Below are positions 43,529 to 52,629 of a stretch of 64,000 nucleotides of DNA, in pieces (the first letter of the stretch is position 1; each line of letters begins with the position of its first letter). The stretch comes from Antarctobacter sediminis (GTDB lineage: Bacteria > Pseudomonadota > Alphaproteobacteria > Rhodobacterales > Rhodobacteraceae). The notes below the pieces were generated by a model, which did not search any database, was not told where the DNA came from, and saw only the letters and a program-made list of their open reading frames with translations. Made by a program: the position numbers and the translations under genes. The stretch lies in contig NZ_JAHUZG010000003.1 in the NCBI RefSeq assembly GCF_019218285.1, positions 496,001 through 560,000 of the forward strand, read 5' to 3'.

Positions 43529-43550
43529 AGTATTTGTCCCAAGAAGAAGC
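43529..43550. repeat. Dispersed intergenic repeat element, copy C (short)
   Basis: GAGTATTT followed by GTCCCAAGAAGAAG matches the left arm of the element at 15204-15225, with one or two differences. The GC palindrome of the longer copies is absent. It lies in the urtD-urtE gap. Confidence 0.6.
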
Positions 43551-43562
43551 GGCGGGTCACTT

Positions 43563-44306
43563 TTACCGGCCAAGGTAGACTTCGATCACCTGCGGGTCGC
43601 TGGTGACATGGTCGATGGAGCCTTCGGCGAGGACCGAGCCTTCGTTCAGGACGGTGACCTTGCAGCCAAGGCGGCGAACAAATTCCATGTCGTGTTCCAC
43701 CACGACGACGGCGCGGGTCTTTGCCGCCTCGACCAGCATTTCGGTGGTTTTTTCGCGCTCGGCCGGGGTCATGCCGGCGGCGGGTTCGTCGACCAGCAGC
43801 AGGCGCGGTTCCTGTGCCAGCAGCATGCCGATTTCCAGCCATTGTTTCTGGCCGTGGCTGAGCTCGCCCGCGGGGCGGGGCAGTTCATCGGTCAGGCCGA
43901 TCTGTTCGGCGATAGTTTCGATCCGATCCGCGCCCTGTCGGGTCTTTTTGTAGAAGAGCACGTCGAAGGGGCCGCGCGGGTTTCTGAGCGCCATGGCGAG
44001 GTTTTCGCGCACGGTCTGGGCCTCGAAGACGGTTGGCTTCTGGAATTTGCGGCCGATGCCTTCGCGGGCGATGGCGGATTCCGACAGGCCGAGGAGGGAA
44101 ATCCCCTTGTCGCCCCAGAGCACATGGCCTTGGTCCGGTTTGGTCTTGCCGGTGATGATGTCCATGAAGGTGGTCTTGCCCGCGCCGTTGGGACCGATGA
44201 TCGCGCGCAGTTCCGGTTCTCCGATCTGGAAGCTGAGGTTGTTGATCGCCTTGAACCCGTCGAAGGACACGGAGACGCCGGACATTTCAAGCAGGGTCTT
44301 GCTCAT
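43563..44306 (-). CDS. urtD: Urea ABC transporter, ATP-binding subunit
   Basis: This 247-aa LivG-type ATPase shows LEMSGVSVSFDGFKAINNLSF, Walker A GPNGAGKTTFMDIITGKT, GIGRKFQKPTVFEAQTVREN (UrtD-typical), the signature LSHGQKQWLEIGMLL and Walker B LLLVDEPAAGMTPAE. The ATG at 44306 overlaps the urtC stop (ATGA), so translation is coupled. Confidence 0.95.
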   Translation of the reverse strand: MSKTLLEMSGVSVSFDGFKAINNLSFQIGEPELRAIIGPNGAGKTTFMDIITGKTKPDQGHVLWGDKGISLLGLSESAIAREGIGRKFQKPTVFEAQTVRENLAMALRNPRGPFDVLFYKKTRQGADRIETIAEQIGLTDELPRPAGELSHGQKQWLEIGMLLAQEPRLLLVDEPAAGMTPAEREKTTEMLVEAAKTRAVVVVEHDMEFVRRLGCKVTVLNEGSVLAEGSIDHVTSDPQVIEVYLGR

Positions 44307-45466
44307 GATTTCCTCGCGAACTTGTCGACCAGACCGCCAAGACCTTGCGGGGCGAACAGCGTGACGGCGACGAAGGAGAGGCCCAGCAGCACCAGCCACC
44401 AATCGGTCCACTGGATCGTGTAGACGCCGAGGTCAATGTCGGGGGCGCCACCGCCGGTGAACCAACTGGAGGCCAGCGTGACGAAGACCGTGCCGAGGAC
44501 GGCGCCGTAGAGCCGGCCACGCCCGCCGATGGCCACCCAGACGGCGAGGTAGATCGAAGCGATGGGGGCGATTTCGGCCGGGTTGATGATGCCCGCCTGC
44601 GGGTAGTAGAGCGCGCCCGCGATGCCGGCAACCACGGCGGTGAGGGTGAAGACGAAGAGCTTGTAGCTTTCCACGTGATAGCCGAGGAAACGCACGCGGG
44701 TTTCATCGTCGCGGATGGCGCGGATCACGCTGCCCATCTTGCCCGAGGTGACGAAGGCAAACAGGACATAGCCCAGCGCCAGCGCCACGGCGGAGGCCCA
44801 GAAGAAAGCCATGCTGACCACGCTTTGCGGGGTGGATTCGAAACCGGGGATGTTCTGGAGGCCCGAGAGGCCATTGTTGCCGCGCAGCCCGCTGTCATTC
44901 TGGAACAGGTAGAGCGAGAGCGCGAGGGTCATGGCCTGGGTCAGGATCGAAAGATAGACCCCGGTGACGCGGCTGCGGAAGGCCAGCCAGCCGAAGACCA
45001 GCGCCAGCAGGCCGGGCACCAGAACGACCATCAGCAGTTGCATTGGCAGGGAATGGGCGAAGGCCCAGATCGGCGGGAACTCGGACGCGCCGACCACGCC
45101 GAAGATCTGGGTGGCGATGGCATCGGAGAGTTCTTGCGGGGAGGGGGGGACGACCTGTGCCGCCATGCTTTCGGTGACGATGACCTCGGTCCGGGCATAC
45201 ATGAGCCACATGCCCACCGCGTAGCCGCCGATGCCGAAAAAGGCGAAATGGCCGAGGCTGAGGATGCCGCAATAGCCCCAGACAACGTCCATCGCGATGG
45301 CGATGAGGCAGAGGCAGAGGGTTTTGCCGAGGGTCTTGACGAAGCTGGTCGAGATCAACCCGGTGCCGGTTGCCTCGGCCATGAGGGTCACGACGCAGGT
45401 GAACAAACCGAGGCAGGCGAGGAACCAGAGGACTGAGGGGTTCTTGGCGAAGAAGCTGCGGGTCAT
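44303..45466 (-). CDS. urtC: Urea ABC transporter, permease
   Basis: The 387-aa LivM-type permease has about ten hydrophobic segments and the motifs GYCGILSLGHFAFFGIGGYAVGMWLMY, NGLSGLQNIPGF and IRDDETRVRFLGYHVESYKLFVF (ATPase-docking loop). With UrtB it forms the urea channel. GGGAG precedes the ATG. It is separated from urtB by about 210 nt holding repeat copy B. Confidence 0.95.
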   Translation of the reverse strand: MTRSFFAKNPSVLWFLACLGLFTCVVTLMAEATGTGLISTSFVKTLGKTLCLCLIAIAMDVVWGYCGILSLGHFAFFGIGGYAVGMWLMYARTEVIVTESMAAQVVPPSPQELSDAIATQIFGVVGASEFPPIWAFAHSLPMQLLMVVLVPGLLALVFGWLAFRSRVTGVYLSILTQAMTLALSLYLFQNDSGLRGNNGLSGLQNIPGFESTPQSVVSMAFFWASAVALALGYVLFAFVTSGKMGSVIRAIRDDETRVRFLGYHVESYKLFVFTLTAVVAGIAGALYYPQAGIINPAEIAPIASIYLAVWVAIGGRGRLYGAVLGTVFVTLASSWFTGGGAPDIDLGVYTIQWTDWWLVLLGLSFVAVTLFAPQGLGGLVDKFARKS

Positions 45467-45517
45467 GCGATCGCTCCCTGAAGCGGATGGCCTGTGGGTC
45501 CGGGGGCCGGTCGGGGT

Positions 45518-45582
45518 GGGGGCGCTGCCCCCTCTTGCCCGCTGGGCAATTCACCCCCGGGATATTTCCGGACAGAAGAAGA
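45518..45582. repeat. Dispersed intergenic repeat element, copy B
   Basis: The same palindrome GGGGGCGCTGCCCCC (45518-45532) as copy A is followed by TTGCCCGCTGGGCAA (a second hairpin) and CCCCCGGGATATTTCCGG...AGAAGAAG (45555-45582). It fills the urtB-urtC gap. A 69-codon open frame through it on the minus strand is probably not a gene. Confidence 0.65.
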
Positions 45583-45676
45583 TGGGTGTTTCGCCTTTCT
45601 TCCACCGGAGGGGGTGGGGGGGAGGGGCGTTACGAGAACGCCGTTCAGGTGGCTGCAATACAGGGTGCGCATGGTC

Positions 45677-47620
45677 TCAGTCTCCTGCCGCGCGGCCCTT
45701 GAGGGCGACGATGCCCTTGGGGCGGAACTGGATGAAGAGGATGATGAAGAGGATCATGTAGGTCTGCGCCGCCAGAGTGTTGGACGGATTGAACCATTCG
45801 ATGCCCTTTTGCAGGGTGCCGATCATGAAGGCGCCCGCGAGCGTGCCCCAGACATTGCCGACGCCGCCCACGACCACGGTCATGAAGCTTTGCACGATGT
45901 AGTCGGCCCCCATTTCCGAGGTGACCTTGGCGTAGAGCCCGATGGCGACGCCCGCGATGCCGGCGATACCGGAGCCGAGGCCGAAGGTCATCATCTTGAT
46001 GCGGTCGGGGTTGATGCCCATCGAGGCGGCCATGCGCGGGTTTTGCGTCACGGCGCGGACCTCCAGCCCGAGGCGGGTTTTCTTCAGAATGAAGAGCAGC
46101 AGGGCAAGGAAGAGCAGCGCCAGAACGAAGATCGCGATGCGGATGTAGCTGATGGCGATGACCTCGTTGATCTGCCATGCGCCGTCGAGCCAGCCGGGCG
46201 AGGTGAGGGGGCGCGCCTGCGTGCCAAAGATGTTCTTGGCCAGCTGTTGCAGGGCAATCGACACGCCGAAGGTGGCCAGCAGCGTTTCCAGTGGCCGGTT
46301 GTAGAGCCAGCGGATCACCAGCCGTTCCATTGCCACCCCGGCGGCGAAGGTCACGGCAAAGGCCAGCGGCAGGGCGATGATCAGCGACAGCGTGTAATCG
46401 GGGATGAACAGTTGCACCACGTAGCCGGTATAGGCGCCCATCATGATGAATTCGCCATGCGCCATGTTGATGACGCCCATGACGCCGAAGGTGATGGCAA
46501 GGCCGATGGCGGCGAGGAAATAGATCGAAGCCAGCGAGATCGCATCCAGCCCGAGGTCGGCAGCCCGGCTGATGCCGACGCGGCCTTGCACATCGATCCA
46601 TGTCTGTTCGGCGATGTCCGTGATGGTCCTGTCGGGTTCGTCATAGGCCTCGTAGATGGTCCATCCGGCGAGGGTTTCGGTGACGATCTCGGGCGTGGCG
46701 CGGGGCGGGACGGTGCCTGCCGCGGCCAGCGCGTCATAGGCGCGCAGGCGCATGTCGGGCGCGCCCAGTTGGCTGACCGGGATGCCGCCGACCTTGCCGC
46801 CTTGCACATGGCTTTCCAGCAGCTGGCGGATCGCGGAGGGGTTCAGCAAGGCCGGTGCGCCGGCGGGTTCGGCAATCATCGCGTAGGCCTCGGCCGGTGT
46901 CAGGTCGGTGCCGGGCTTCAGGATGCGGGCGACATTGGCGTCTTGGGGGAGGGTTTCGGCGATCTGCGTCCTTGTGGTCAGGATCTGCGACAGGACGGCG
47001 CGGCCATCGACGCTGAGGTCGCCGGACAGGGAGGCGATGGCGTCGATGCGGGCCTGCGGTGTCTCGCCGTAGCGGGCGACAAGATAGGTCAGCAGTTTCT
47101 CTTTGCGGGCCTTCAGCGCGGGATCGGGCTCTCCGTTGATCGACGCAGAGAGCGGCGCGATCTGGCCGGGATCCAGCCCGCGGGCGATGGCCTCGACCGC
47201 TTCGGTGCGGCGGGCAATATCGGGATCGGACAGCTGGAATTGCACCAGCGCCTCGGCGATGGCCTTGCGCACGCCGCCGTTGGGTTTGATCTGCTTCACC
47301 GCGCCTGAATCGACGCCGGTTTCGACCGGTTCGCCGCTGGCGAGGTCAAGCAGGGTCAGGCTGTCGCCGCTGTCCTCGATGTAGAAGAACAGCCCGTCCT
47401 CGGTGCGGACATGGACCTCTTTGTCCTGCCAGCGTTCGAGGAAGCGCGGAACTTCGGGCAGGCCCGAGGCTGTCAGTGCCTCCAGCACGGGGCCGACGGT
47501 CTTGCGCGAGGGTTTGGCGACCTCGGCCTGATGCGCTTGCAGGATGGATTGCAGGTCCTGCGAAAACCCGGGCGCGGGAAGCCATGCGATCAGGAGAACC
47601 GCAAGAAGGGCACGAAGCAT
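45677..47620 (-). CDS. urtB: Urea ABC transporter, permease
   Basis: The 647-aa protein is the long form of UrtB: a signal peptide (MLRALLAVLLIAWLPAPGFSQ), a periplasmic alpha-helical region of about 330 residues with HEAT-like features (RRTEAVEAIARGL ... KARKEKLLTYLVARYGETPQARIDAIASL), then a LivH-type permease with GLAITFGVMGVINMAHGEFIMMGAYTGY and GLEVRAVTQNPRMAASMGINPDRIKMMTFGLGSG. The extra domain is common in proteobacterial UrtB. It starts 105 nt after urtA. Confidence 0.95.
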   Translation of the reverse strand: MLRALLAVLLIAWLPAPGFSQDLQSILQAHQAEVAKPSRKTVGPVLEALTASGLPEVPRFLERWQDKEVHVRTEDGLFFYIEDSGDSLTLLDLASGEPVETGVDSGAVKQIKPNGGVRKAIAEALVQFQLSDPDIARRTEAVEAIARGLDPGQIAPLSASINGEPDPALKARKEKLLTYLVARYGETPQARIDAIASLSGDLSVDGRAVLSQILTTRTQIAETLPQDANVARILKPGTDLTPAEAYAMIAEPAGAPALLNPSAIRQLLESHVQGGKVGGIPVSQLGAPDMRLRAYDALAAAGTVPPRATPEIVTETLAGWTIYEAYDEPDRTITDIAEQTWIDVQGRVGISRAADLGLDAISLASIYFLAAIGLAITFGVMGVINMAHGEFIMMGAYTGYVVQLFIPDYTLSLIIALPLAFAVTFAAGVAMERLVIRWLYNRPLETLLATFGVSIALQQLAKNIFGTQARPLTSPGWLDGAWQINEVIAISYIRIAIFVLALLFLALLLFILKKTRLGLEVRAVTQNPRMAASMGINPDRIKMMTFGLGSGIAGIAGVAIGLYAKVTSEMGADYIVQSFMTVVVGGVGNVWGTLAGAFMIGTLQKGIEWFNPSNTLAAQTYMILFIILFIQFRPKGIVALKGRAAGD

Positions 47621-47725
47621 GTGTCAGCCTGTCATTGGAAAGGGGACCAAGCGGCGGGGCAGCGTGCCGCCCCGCCTTGTGTCATGCAGGGGCAGGGCGG
47701 TGGGACCGCCCCGCGCGCTGCCGGG

Positions 47726-49006
47726 TCAGTAGTTCGACTTGAGCTGAACGCAGGTCGAGGTCTCGGTGTTGTACATGCCGCAGCCGAGGTCTTTCCAATC
47801 CGACTTGAGCACGGCCGATTCCGGCAGGAAATCGGTCCAGGCGTCGCCCGGAACCGGATCGGTCTGGCTGATGATGTCGAACTGGCCTTCGGCGGTGATT
47901 TCGCCGATCAGGACCGGCTTGGTCAGGTGGTGGTTCGGCAGCATGACCGCGGTGCCGCCGGTCAGGTTCGGAAATTCCTGTCCGTACATGGCGGTGCGCA
48001 CCGCGTCGACATCGGTGGTGCCAGCCTGCGAGACCGCGTTCACCCACATGTTGAAGCCGATGTAATGGGCCTCCATCGGGTCGTTGGTCACGCGATCCTC
48101 GCCCATGCGGGCCTTCCACGCTTCGACCCATGCGGCGTTGGCGTCGGTTTCGGCGGACTGGAAGTAGTTCCAGGCTGCGAGGTGGCCGACGAGGTTGACC
48201 GTGTCGAGCCCCGAGAGTTCCTCTTCGCCGACCGAGAAGGCCACGACGGGGATATCATCCGCCGAGATGCCCGCAGCCGCCAGTTCCTTGTAGAATCCGA
48301 TGTTGGCGTCGCCGTTGATTGTGCTGATGACGCCGACCTGCTTGCCGTCTTCGCCCAGCTTGACCACGTCGCCGACGATGGTTGCCCAGTCAGAGTGACC
48401 GAAAGGCGTGTAGTTCACGAAGATGTCTTCTTCGGCGATGCCCTTGGATTTCAGGTACGAGGCGAGGATGTTGTTGGTCGTGCGCGGATAAACGTAGTCA
48501 GTGCCGAGCAGGGCGAATTTCTCGACGCCCAGTTCCTCGAGGAAGTAATCCACCGCCGGGATCGCCTGCTGGTTCGGAGCCGCGCCGGTGTAGAAGACGT
48601 TTTTCGACGATTCCTCGCCTTCGTATTGCACGGGGTAAAAGAGCAGGCCGTTCAGTTCCTCGATCACCGGCAGCACGGATTTTCGCGACACCGACGTCCA
48701 GTTGCCAAAGATCACGTCAACCTCATGCACGGTCAGCAGTTCGCGCGCCTTTTCGGCAAAGAGCGGCCAGTCCGAGGCCGGGTCGACCACGACCGCCTCA
48801 AGCTGACAGCCCAGCAGGCCGCCTTTTTCATTCTGCTCGTCGACCAGCATCAGCATGGTGTCTTTCAGGGTGGTTTCCGAGATCGCCATGGTGCCGGACA
48901 GCGAGTGGAGCACGCCCACCTTGATCGGGCAGTCCTGGGCGCTGGCGCCGCTGGCGATGATGGCCAGTGCGGCGGCACCGGACAGCAGTTTCGTGAAACG
49001 GTTCAT
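47726..49006 (-). CDS. urtA: Urea ABC transporter, periplasmic urea-binding protein
   Basis: This 426-aa protein has a signal peptide (MNRFTKLLSGAAALAIIASGASAQ) and a family 5 binding fold (CPIKVGVLHSLSGTMAISETTLKD, then FGNWTSVSRKSVLPVIEELNGLLFYPVQYEGEESSKNVFYTGAAPNQQAIPAVDY), which are signatures of UrtA/FmdD. The C-terminus has conserved cysteines (GCGMYNTETSTCVQ). It is the first gene of the urea-uptake operon and is divergent from ureD, so urea import and hydrolysis share a control region. Confidence 0.95.
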   Translation of the reverse strand: MNRFTKLLSGAAALAIIASGASAQDCPIKVGVLHSLSGTMAISETTLKDTMLMLVDEQNEKGGLLGCQLEAVVVDPASDWPLFAEKARELLTVHEVDVIFGNWTSVSRKSVLPVIEELNGLLFYPVQYEGEESSKNVFYTGAAPNQQAIPAVDYFLEELGVEKFALLGTDYVYPRTTNNILASYLKSKGIAEEDIFVNYTPFGHSDWATIVGDVVKLGEDGKQVGVISTINGDANIGFYKELAAAGISADDIPVVAFSVGEEELSGLDTVNLVGHLAAWNYFQSAETDANAAWVEAWKARMGEDRVTNDPMEAHYIGFNMWVNAVSQAGTTDVDAVRTAMYGQEFPNLTGGTAVMLPNHHLTKPVLIGEITAEGQFDIISQTDPVPGDAWTDFLPESAVLKSDWKDLGCGMYNTETSTCVQLKSNY

Positions 49007-49386
49007 TCCTGTCTCCCCGCGGGCAGGCGCCCCTTGTCCCGGCATGGCCAAGGACATAGGTCCTTTCCCGCAACTGTTTGTTGCATCCAGTGTGGCGGCC
49101 TGATGAGCTGCAAACTTTCTTGGTCGCCACACGCCCTCTTCCGTTCATCGTCAAGCAGCGCGGTTCAGGCGCCCCGAGTCATCTGGCGCAGGTCGCTTGC
49201 GGTCAATCTTGCGTCGGGATTGGACTGCGACCCGGCGGGGAATGCCCAAAAATTCACCTCTTGCGAGTGTGATTGGTGAATTATTAATCGTGCAGGTCGA
49301 TCAAAGGGCGGTCGGCGCGGACCTGTCTGTTGCAATATTGGGCAGGGGCTGGCGGTAATGAGGCAGAACACGTCGCCGGGGGGGCA
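49007..49386. promoter_or_regulatory. urtA-ureD divergent control region with inverted repeat
   Basis: No gene is evident in the 380 nt. AATTCACC (49251-49258) and GGTGAATT (49275-49282) form a perfect 8-bp inverted repeat with a 16-nt spacer (24-nt centre-to-centre), in the most AT-rich part. It is a candidate operator for urt, ure or both. TTGCAATATTGG at 49332 could contribute to a ureD promoter. I found no clear sigma-54 motif. Confidence 0.45.
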
Positions 49387-50229
49387 ATGGCACTACAACT
49401 GCGCAAGGAACGCCCGGCCGAGGCCGCGGCCGGGGCGGCTCTGCCCCGGGCGCGTGGCACGCTTGATCTGGCGACCAAAACGCGCGGTCCTGTGTCGGGC
49501 ATCGACCGGTTGCGGACTTCGGGGTGCCTGCGGGCGCTGTTCCCCCGGCGGTCCGCCGGGGTCGAGGCAATTGTCATCAACACCTCGGGCGGTCTGACCG
49601 GCGGCGACCGGCTGGACCTTGGCGCCAGCGCAGGGGCCGGATCGCATCTGACGCTGACGACACAGGCGGCAGAGCGGGTCTATCGCGCCAGTGCAGATGT
49701 GGCGCGGGTTGAAACCCGGCTGAACGCGGCCCCCGGGGCGCATCTGCAATGGGTGCCACAGGAATTGATCCTGTTCGAAGGGGCCCGCCTGCGGCGGCGG
49801 CTGCGCGTCGATCTGGCAGGTGATGCCCGTTTGTTGTTGGTCGAGCCGGTGATCTTTGGCCGCAGCGCCATGGGTGAACACCTGACGGACATTGGGTTCG
49901 ATGACCGGATCGAGGTCTGGCGCGAGAATGCGCCGCTCTATCTTGATGCGCTGCGCCTGACCGGGGACTTGCAAGCGCAGATGGCCCGGCGCGCGCTGGG
50001 CGGTGGCGCGGGGGCCATGGTCAGCCTTGTCTATGTCGCCCCCGACGCCGAGGCGCATCTGGGCGCGGTGCGCGCGATGCTGCCCGATACCGGAGGCGTG
50101 TCCTTGATGCGGGACGATATGCTGGTGTTGCGCCTGCTGGCACCGGACAGCCTGTACTTGCGCCGCAGCCTCTTGCCCATTCTGGACCGGCTCAGCCGGG
50201 ACACACTGCCGACTTCGTGGAGACTCTGA
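49387..50229 (+). CDS. ureD: Urease accessory protein
   Basis: The 280-aa protein has the UreD/UreH pattern: [58 protein letters not shown] and [13 protein letters not shown]. It scaffolds delivery of nickel to the urease active site together with UreF and UreG. I begin at [10 protein letters not shown] (49387), where GGGGGG-rich sequence lies upstream; an earlier ATG at 49330 is possible. First gene of the urease operon, 4 nt before ureA. Confidence 0.93.
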   Translation: MALQLRKERPAEAAAGAALPRARGTLDLATKTRGPVSGIDRLRTSGCLRALFPRRSAGVEAIVINTSGGLTGGDRLDLGASAGAGSHLTLTTQAAERVYRASADVARVETRLNAAPGAHLQWVPQELILFEGARLRRRLRVDLAGDARLLLVEPVIFGRSAMGEHLTDIGFDDRIEVWRENAPLYLDALRLTGDLQAQMARRALGGGAGAMVSLVYVAPDAEAHLGAVRAMLPDTGGVSLMRDDMLVLRLLAPDSLYLRRSLLPILDRLSRDTLPTSWRL

Positions 50230-50233
50230 CGAC

Positions 50234-50536
50234 ATGCAACTGACCCCGCGCGAAAAAGACAAGCTGCTGGTCGCGATGGCCGCCGAGGTGGCGCGCAAAC
50301 GCCTGAGCCGTGGCGTAAAACTGAACTACCCAGAGGCGATTGCCCTGATCACCGATGCCGTGGTCGAAGGCGCACGCGACGGCCGTTCGGTCGCGGACCT
50401 GATGCAGGCAGGGGCCGAGGTCATCACCCGCGAGCAATGCATGGAGGGCGTGCCCGAGATGATCCATGAGGTTCAGGTCGAGGCAACCTTTCCCGATGGC
50501 ACCAAGCTGGTGACGGTGCACGATCCGATCCGCTGA
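50234..50536 (+). CDS. ureA: Urease subunit gamma
   Basis: This 100-aa protein starts [39 protein letters not shown] and ends [12 protein letters not shown], a near-perfect match to UreA in sequence and length. It forms the (UreABC)3 enzyme that hydrolyses urea to ammonia and carbamate in the cytoplasm. Confidence 0.97.
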   Translation: MQLTPREKDKLLVAMAAEVARKRLSRGVKLNYPEAIALITDAVVEGARDGRSVADLMQAGAEVITREQCMEGVPEMIHEVQVEATFPDGTKLVTVHDPIR

Positions 50537-50567
50537 GGGCGGTCGCAATCTGAACAAAACAGGGGAC

Positions 50568-50738
50568 ATGAAGATGAAGACACTGGTGACATTCGGCGCG
50601 GCCCTTCTGGCGGCGGGTCCGGTCTGGGCGCATGAGGGCGGGCACCTGCACCCGCACGGGATGGAAAGCGGCCTGTCGCTCTTGCCGATGGCGGCGCTGA
50701 TTGGCGTGGCGGCCCTGATCGCCTGGAACCGCAAATGA
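50568..50738 (+). CDS. Small His-rich exported or membrane peptide between ureA and ureB
   Basis: This 56-aa open frame has a clear ribosome site (AGGGGAC), a signal peptide ([21 protein letters not shown]), a histidine-rich stretch [12 protein letters not shown], and a C-terminal hydrophobic helix ([18 protein letters not shown]) ending in a basic tail. Its stop overlaps the ureB start (ATGA), so ureB translation is coupled to it. The histidines suggest binding nickel or another metal in the periplasm at the inner membrane. I do not recognise a named family. Confidence 0.75.
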   Translation: MKMKTLVTFGAALLAAGPVWAHEGGHLHPHGMESGLSLLPMAALIGVAALIAWNRK

Positions 50739-51052
50739 TCCCGGGAGAGCTTTTCCCCGCTGACGGGGATCTTGTGCTGAATGCGGGCCGCGAGGCGGTG
50801 ACGCTGCGGGTGGCCAATACCGGGGATCGCCCGGTGCAGGTCGGTTCGCACTATCACTTTGCCGAGGCCAACCCGGCGCTGGATTTCGACCGCGCCGCAG
50901 CGCGTGGGCTGCGGCTGGACATTGCGGCGGGGACGGCTGTCCGGTTCGAACCGGGGCAGGCACGTGAGGTGCAGTTGATCCCGATTTCAGGCGCGCGCCG
51001 TATCTTTGGTTTCAACCAGCAGGTGATGGGCGCGCTGGACGAAAAAGGGTGA
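50735..51052 (+). CDS. ureB: Urease subunit beta
   Basis: The 105-aa protein starts [53 protein letters not shown] and ends [16 protein letters not shown]: standard UreB in length and motifs. It starts inside the stop of the small His-rich peptide (ATGA). Confidence 0.97.
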   Translation: MIPGELFPADGDLVLNAGREAVTLRVANTGDRPVQVGSHYHFAEANPALDFDRAAARGLRLDIAAGTAVRFEPGQAREVQLIPISGARRIFGFNQQVMGALDEKG

Positions 51053-51100
51053 GTCGGCACAGACTGGGGGTTTGAAGGACCAACCAGGGAAGGAAAGACC

Positions 51101-51919
51101 ATGTGCGATCTTTGTGTAATGGAGACGGTCAAGGAAAGGATGCTGTCGCGGCGTTCGTTCTTCAAAGCCAGCGCCGCCGCAGGGGCGGGGGCGGTTATCG
51201 GCGCCAGTGCCGCTGCGCCCGCCATGGCCGCAGCACATGGTGGTGTCGTGGACATGACGCATACCTTCGACGAGAGCTTTCCGACCTATTTCGGTGTGCC
51301 CGGAATTTCCTACGAAAAGGGGGCTGACTTTGCCAAGGACGGGTTCAACCTGTTCAGCCTGACGATGAACGAACACACCGGCACACATGTGGATGCGCCG
51401 CTGCATTTTTCGGCTGACGGGCAATCGGTGGATGAGATCCCGGTGGGCAACCTCGTCTGCCCGCTGGTCAAGGTCGACATTGCCGCCCGCGCCGCCGAAG
51501 ACCCGGACACCATGCTGACACCGGACGATCTGAAAGCCTGGATCGCCGCCCATGGCGACATTCCCGATGGTGCCTGCGTGGCGATGGATTCCGGCTGGGG
51601 TCCAAAAGTGGCCGGTGATGGGTTCCGCAACGCCGACGGCGATGGCGTGATGCATTTTCCGGGCTTTCATGTCGAAGCGGCCAAGATGCTGATGGAGGAA
51701 ACGGGCGCTGTGGCGATTGCTTCGGACACGCTGTCGCTGGACCCGGGCAATTCGGCCACCTTTGACACGCATTACGCATGGTTGCCGACCAACCGCTACG
51801 GGATCGAGAACCTTGCCAATCTGGGCAATGTACCTGCCGCCGGGGCAACGCTGATCGTTGGCGCGCCCAAGCATGCGCGCGGCAGCGGTGGCCCGGCCCG
51901 CATCCTGGCGATGGTGTAA
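51101..51919 (+). CDS. Exported cyclase-family (kynurenine formamidase-like) metal hydrolase
   Basis: The 272-aa protein has a twin-arginine signal (LSRRSFFKASAAAGAGAVIGASAAAPAMA) after a short MCDLC lead, then the cyclase-family motif HTGTHVDAPLH (92-102), the metal-binding signature of kynurenine formamidases and related amidohydrolases, plus SLDPGNSATFDTHYAWL near the end. It should act in the periplasm on an amide or lactone. It sits between ureB and ureC, so it may supply or sense a nitrogen substrate; that is inference. Confidence 0.85.
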   Translation: MCDLCVMETVKERMLSRRSFFKASAAAGAGAVIGASAAAPAMAAAHGGVVDMTHTFDESFPTYFGVPGISYEKGADFAKDGFNLFSLTMNEHTGTHVDAPLHFSADGQSVDEIPVGNLVCPLVKVDIAARAAEDPDTMLTPDDLKAWIAAHGDIPDGACVAMDSGWGPKVAGDGFRNADGDGVMHFPGFHVEAAKMLMEETGAVAIASDTLSLDPGNSATFDTHYAWLPTNRYGIENLANLGNVPAAGATLIVGAPKHARGSGGPARILAMV

Positions 51920-51924
51920 CGCCC

Positions 51925-52230
51925 ATGTTCCGGTCATCCCCTTATGAAATCTGGATAAACGCTTCGCGCTTTGCCTGTATGGCGGCCGAAGCGCAGGCGG
52001 TTGTTTCCATGCGTCTGTTGGGGATGGCCGGGCTGTGGTCCGTCACTCCGCAAGAGACGACGCGCATGATGCGCGAAAAGACCGAGAAGTTCCCACTGGC
52101 GATGCAGGAAGCGACCCGCGCCGCCTTGCGGGGGGACGACCCGTTTGGCGCGGCCCTTGGGCCGCTGCATCGCCAGACCCGGGCCAATGCCCTGCGGCTG
52201 GCGCGGCGCGGACCGAAATGGAGACTGTGA
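51925..52230 (+). CDS. Small Met/Ala-rich helical protein, 'antifreeze-type' family of Rhodobacteraceae
   Basis: This 101-aa protein has no signal peptide and is mostly amphipathic helix (WINASRFACMAAEAQAVVSMRLLGMAGLWSVTPQETTRMMREKTEKFPLAM). Proteins of this pattern are common in roseobacters and have been labelled type I antifreeze proteins or phasin-like from composition alone; the name should not be trusted. It starts 5 nt after the cyclase stop and its stop overlaps the next start (TGATG). Confidence 0.65.
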   Translation: MFRSSPYEIWINASRFACMAAEAQAVVSMRLLGMAGLWSVTPQETTRMMREKTEKFPLAMQEATRAALRGDDPFGAALGPLHRQTRANALRLARRGPKWRL

Positions 52231-52625
52231 TGGCGACGGTGAAACTCTTGTCCGACGATGAGTTGAGCGCCGATGCAAAAGCGGTTTTCGACGACATTCG
52301 CGCGGTGCGCGGCACGGATTTCATCAACAACTTCTGGCGGGCACTGGCGCATGACCCGGCGCTGTTGAAGGCGACGTGGGATCGGCTGAAGGCGGTCATG
52401 GGGCCGGGCGCGTTGGATCCGCTGGTCAAGGAAATGCTCTACGTCGCCGTTTCGGCCACGAATGGCTGTGCGTATTGCGCGCATTCCCATACCGCCAGTG
52501 CGCGGGCCAAGGGGATGACGCCAGAGATGTACGGTGAACTGCTGGCCGTGATCGGCATGGCCAACCAGACCAACGCGCTGGCCAATGCGATGCAGGTGCC
52601 GGTGGACGACCTGTTCAAGGAATGA
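52230..52625 (+). CDS. AhpD-like / carboxymuconolactone decarboxylase-family protein
   Basis: The 131-aa protein has the AhpD-like core E68-x11-C80-A-Y-C83-A-H-S-H87 in KEMLYVAVSATNGCAYCAHSHTASARAKG, the redox-active cysteines and proton-relay His of the alkylhydroperoxidase D family. It probably acts as a small thiol peroxidase or related oxidoreductase. Its ATG overlaps the stop of the preceding gene. It is part of the insertion between ureB and ureC. Confidence 0.85.
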   Translation: MATVKLLSDDELSADAKAVFDDIRAVRGTDFINNFWRALAHDPALLKATWDRLKAVMGPGALDPLVKEMLYVAVSATNGCAYCAHSHTASARAKGMTPEMYGELLAVIGMANQTNALANAMQVPVDDLFKE

Positions 52626-52629
52626 CGCG

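Noticed and set aside
45463-45672. A 69-codon frame between urtB and urtC on the minus strand
   Set aside because: It consists largely of the dispersed repeat element; Pro/Gly/Ser-rich product without a family.
49330-49386. Earlier in-frame ATG for ureD
   Set aside because: The extra 19 residues do not resemble UreD and the better-placed start is at 49387; kept as an alternative only.
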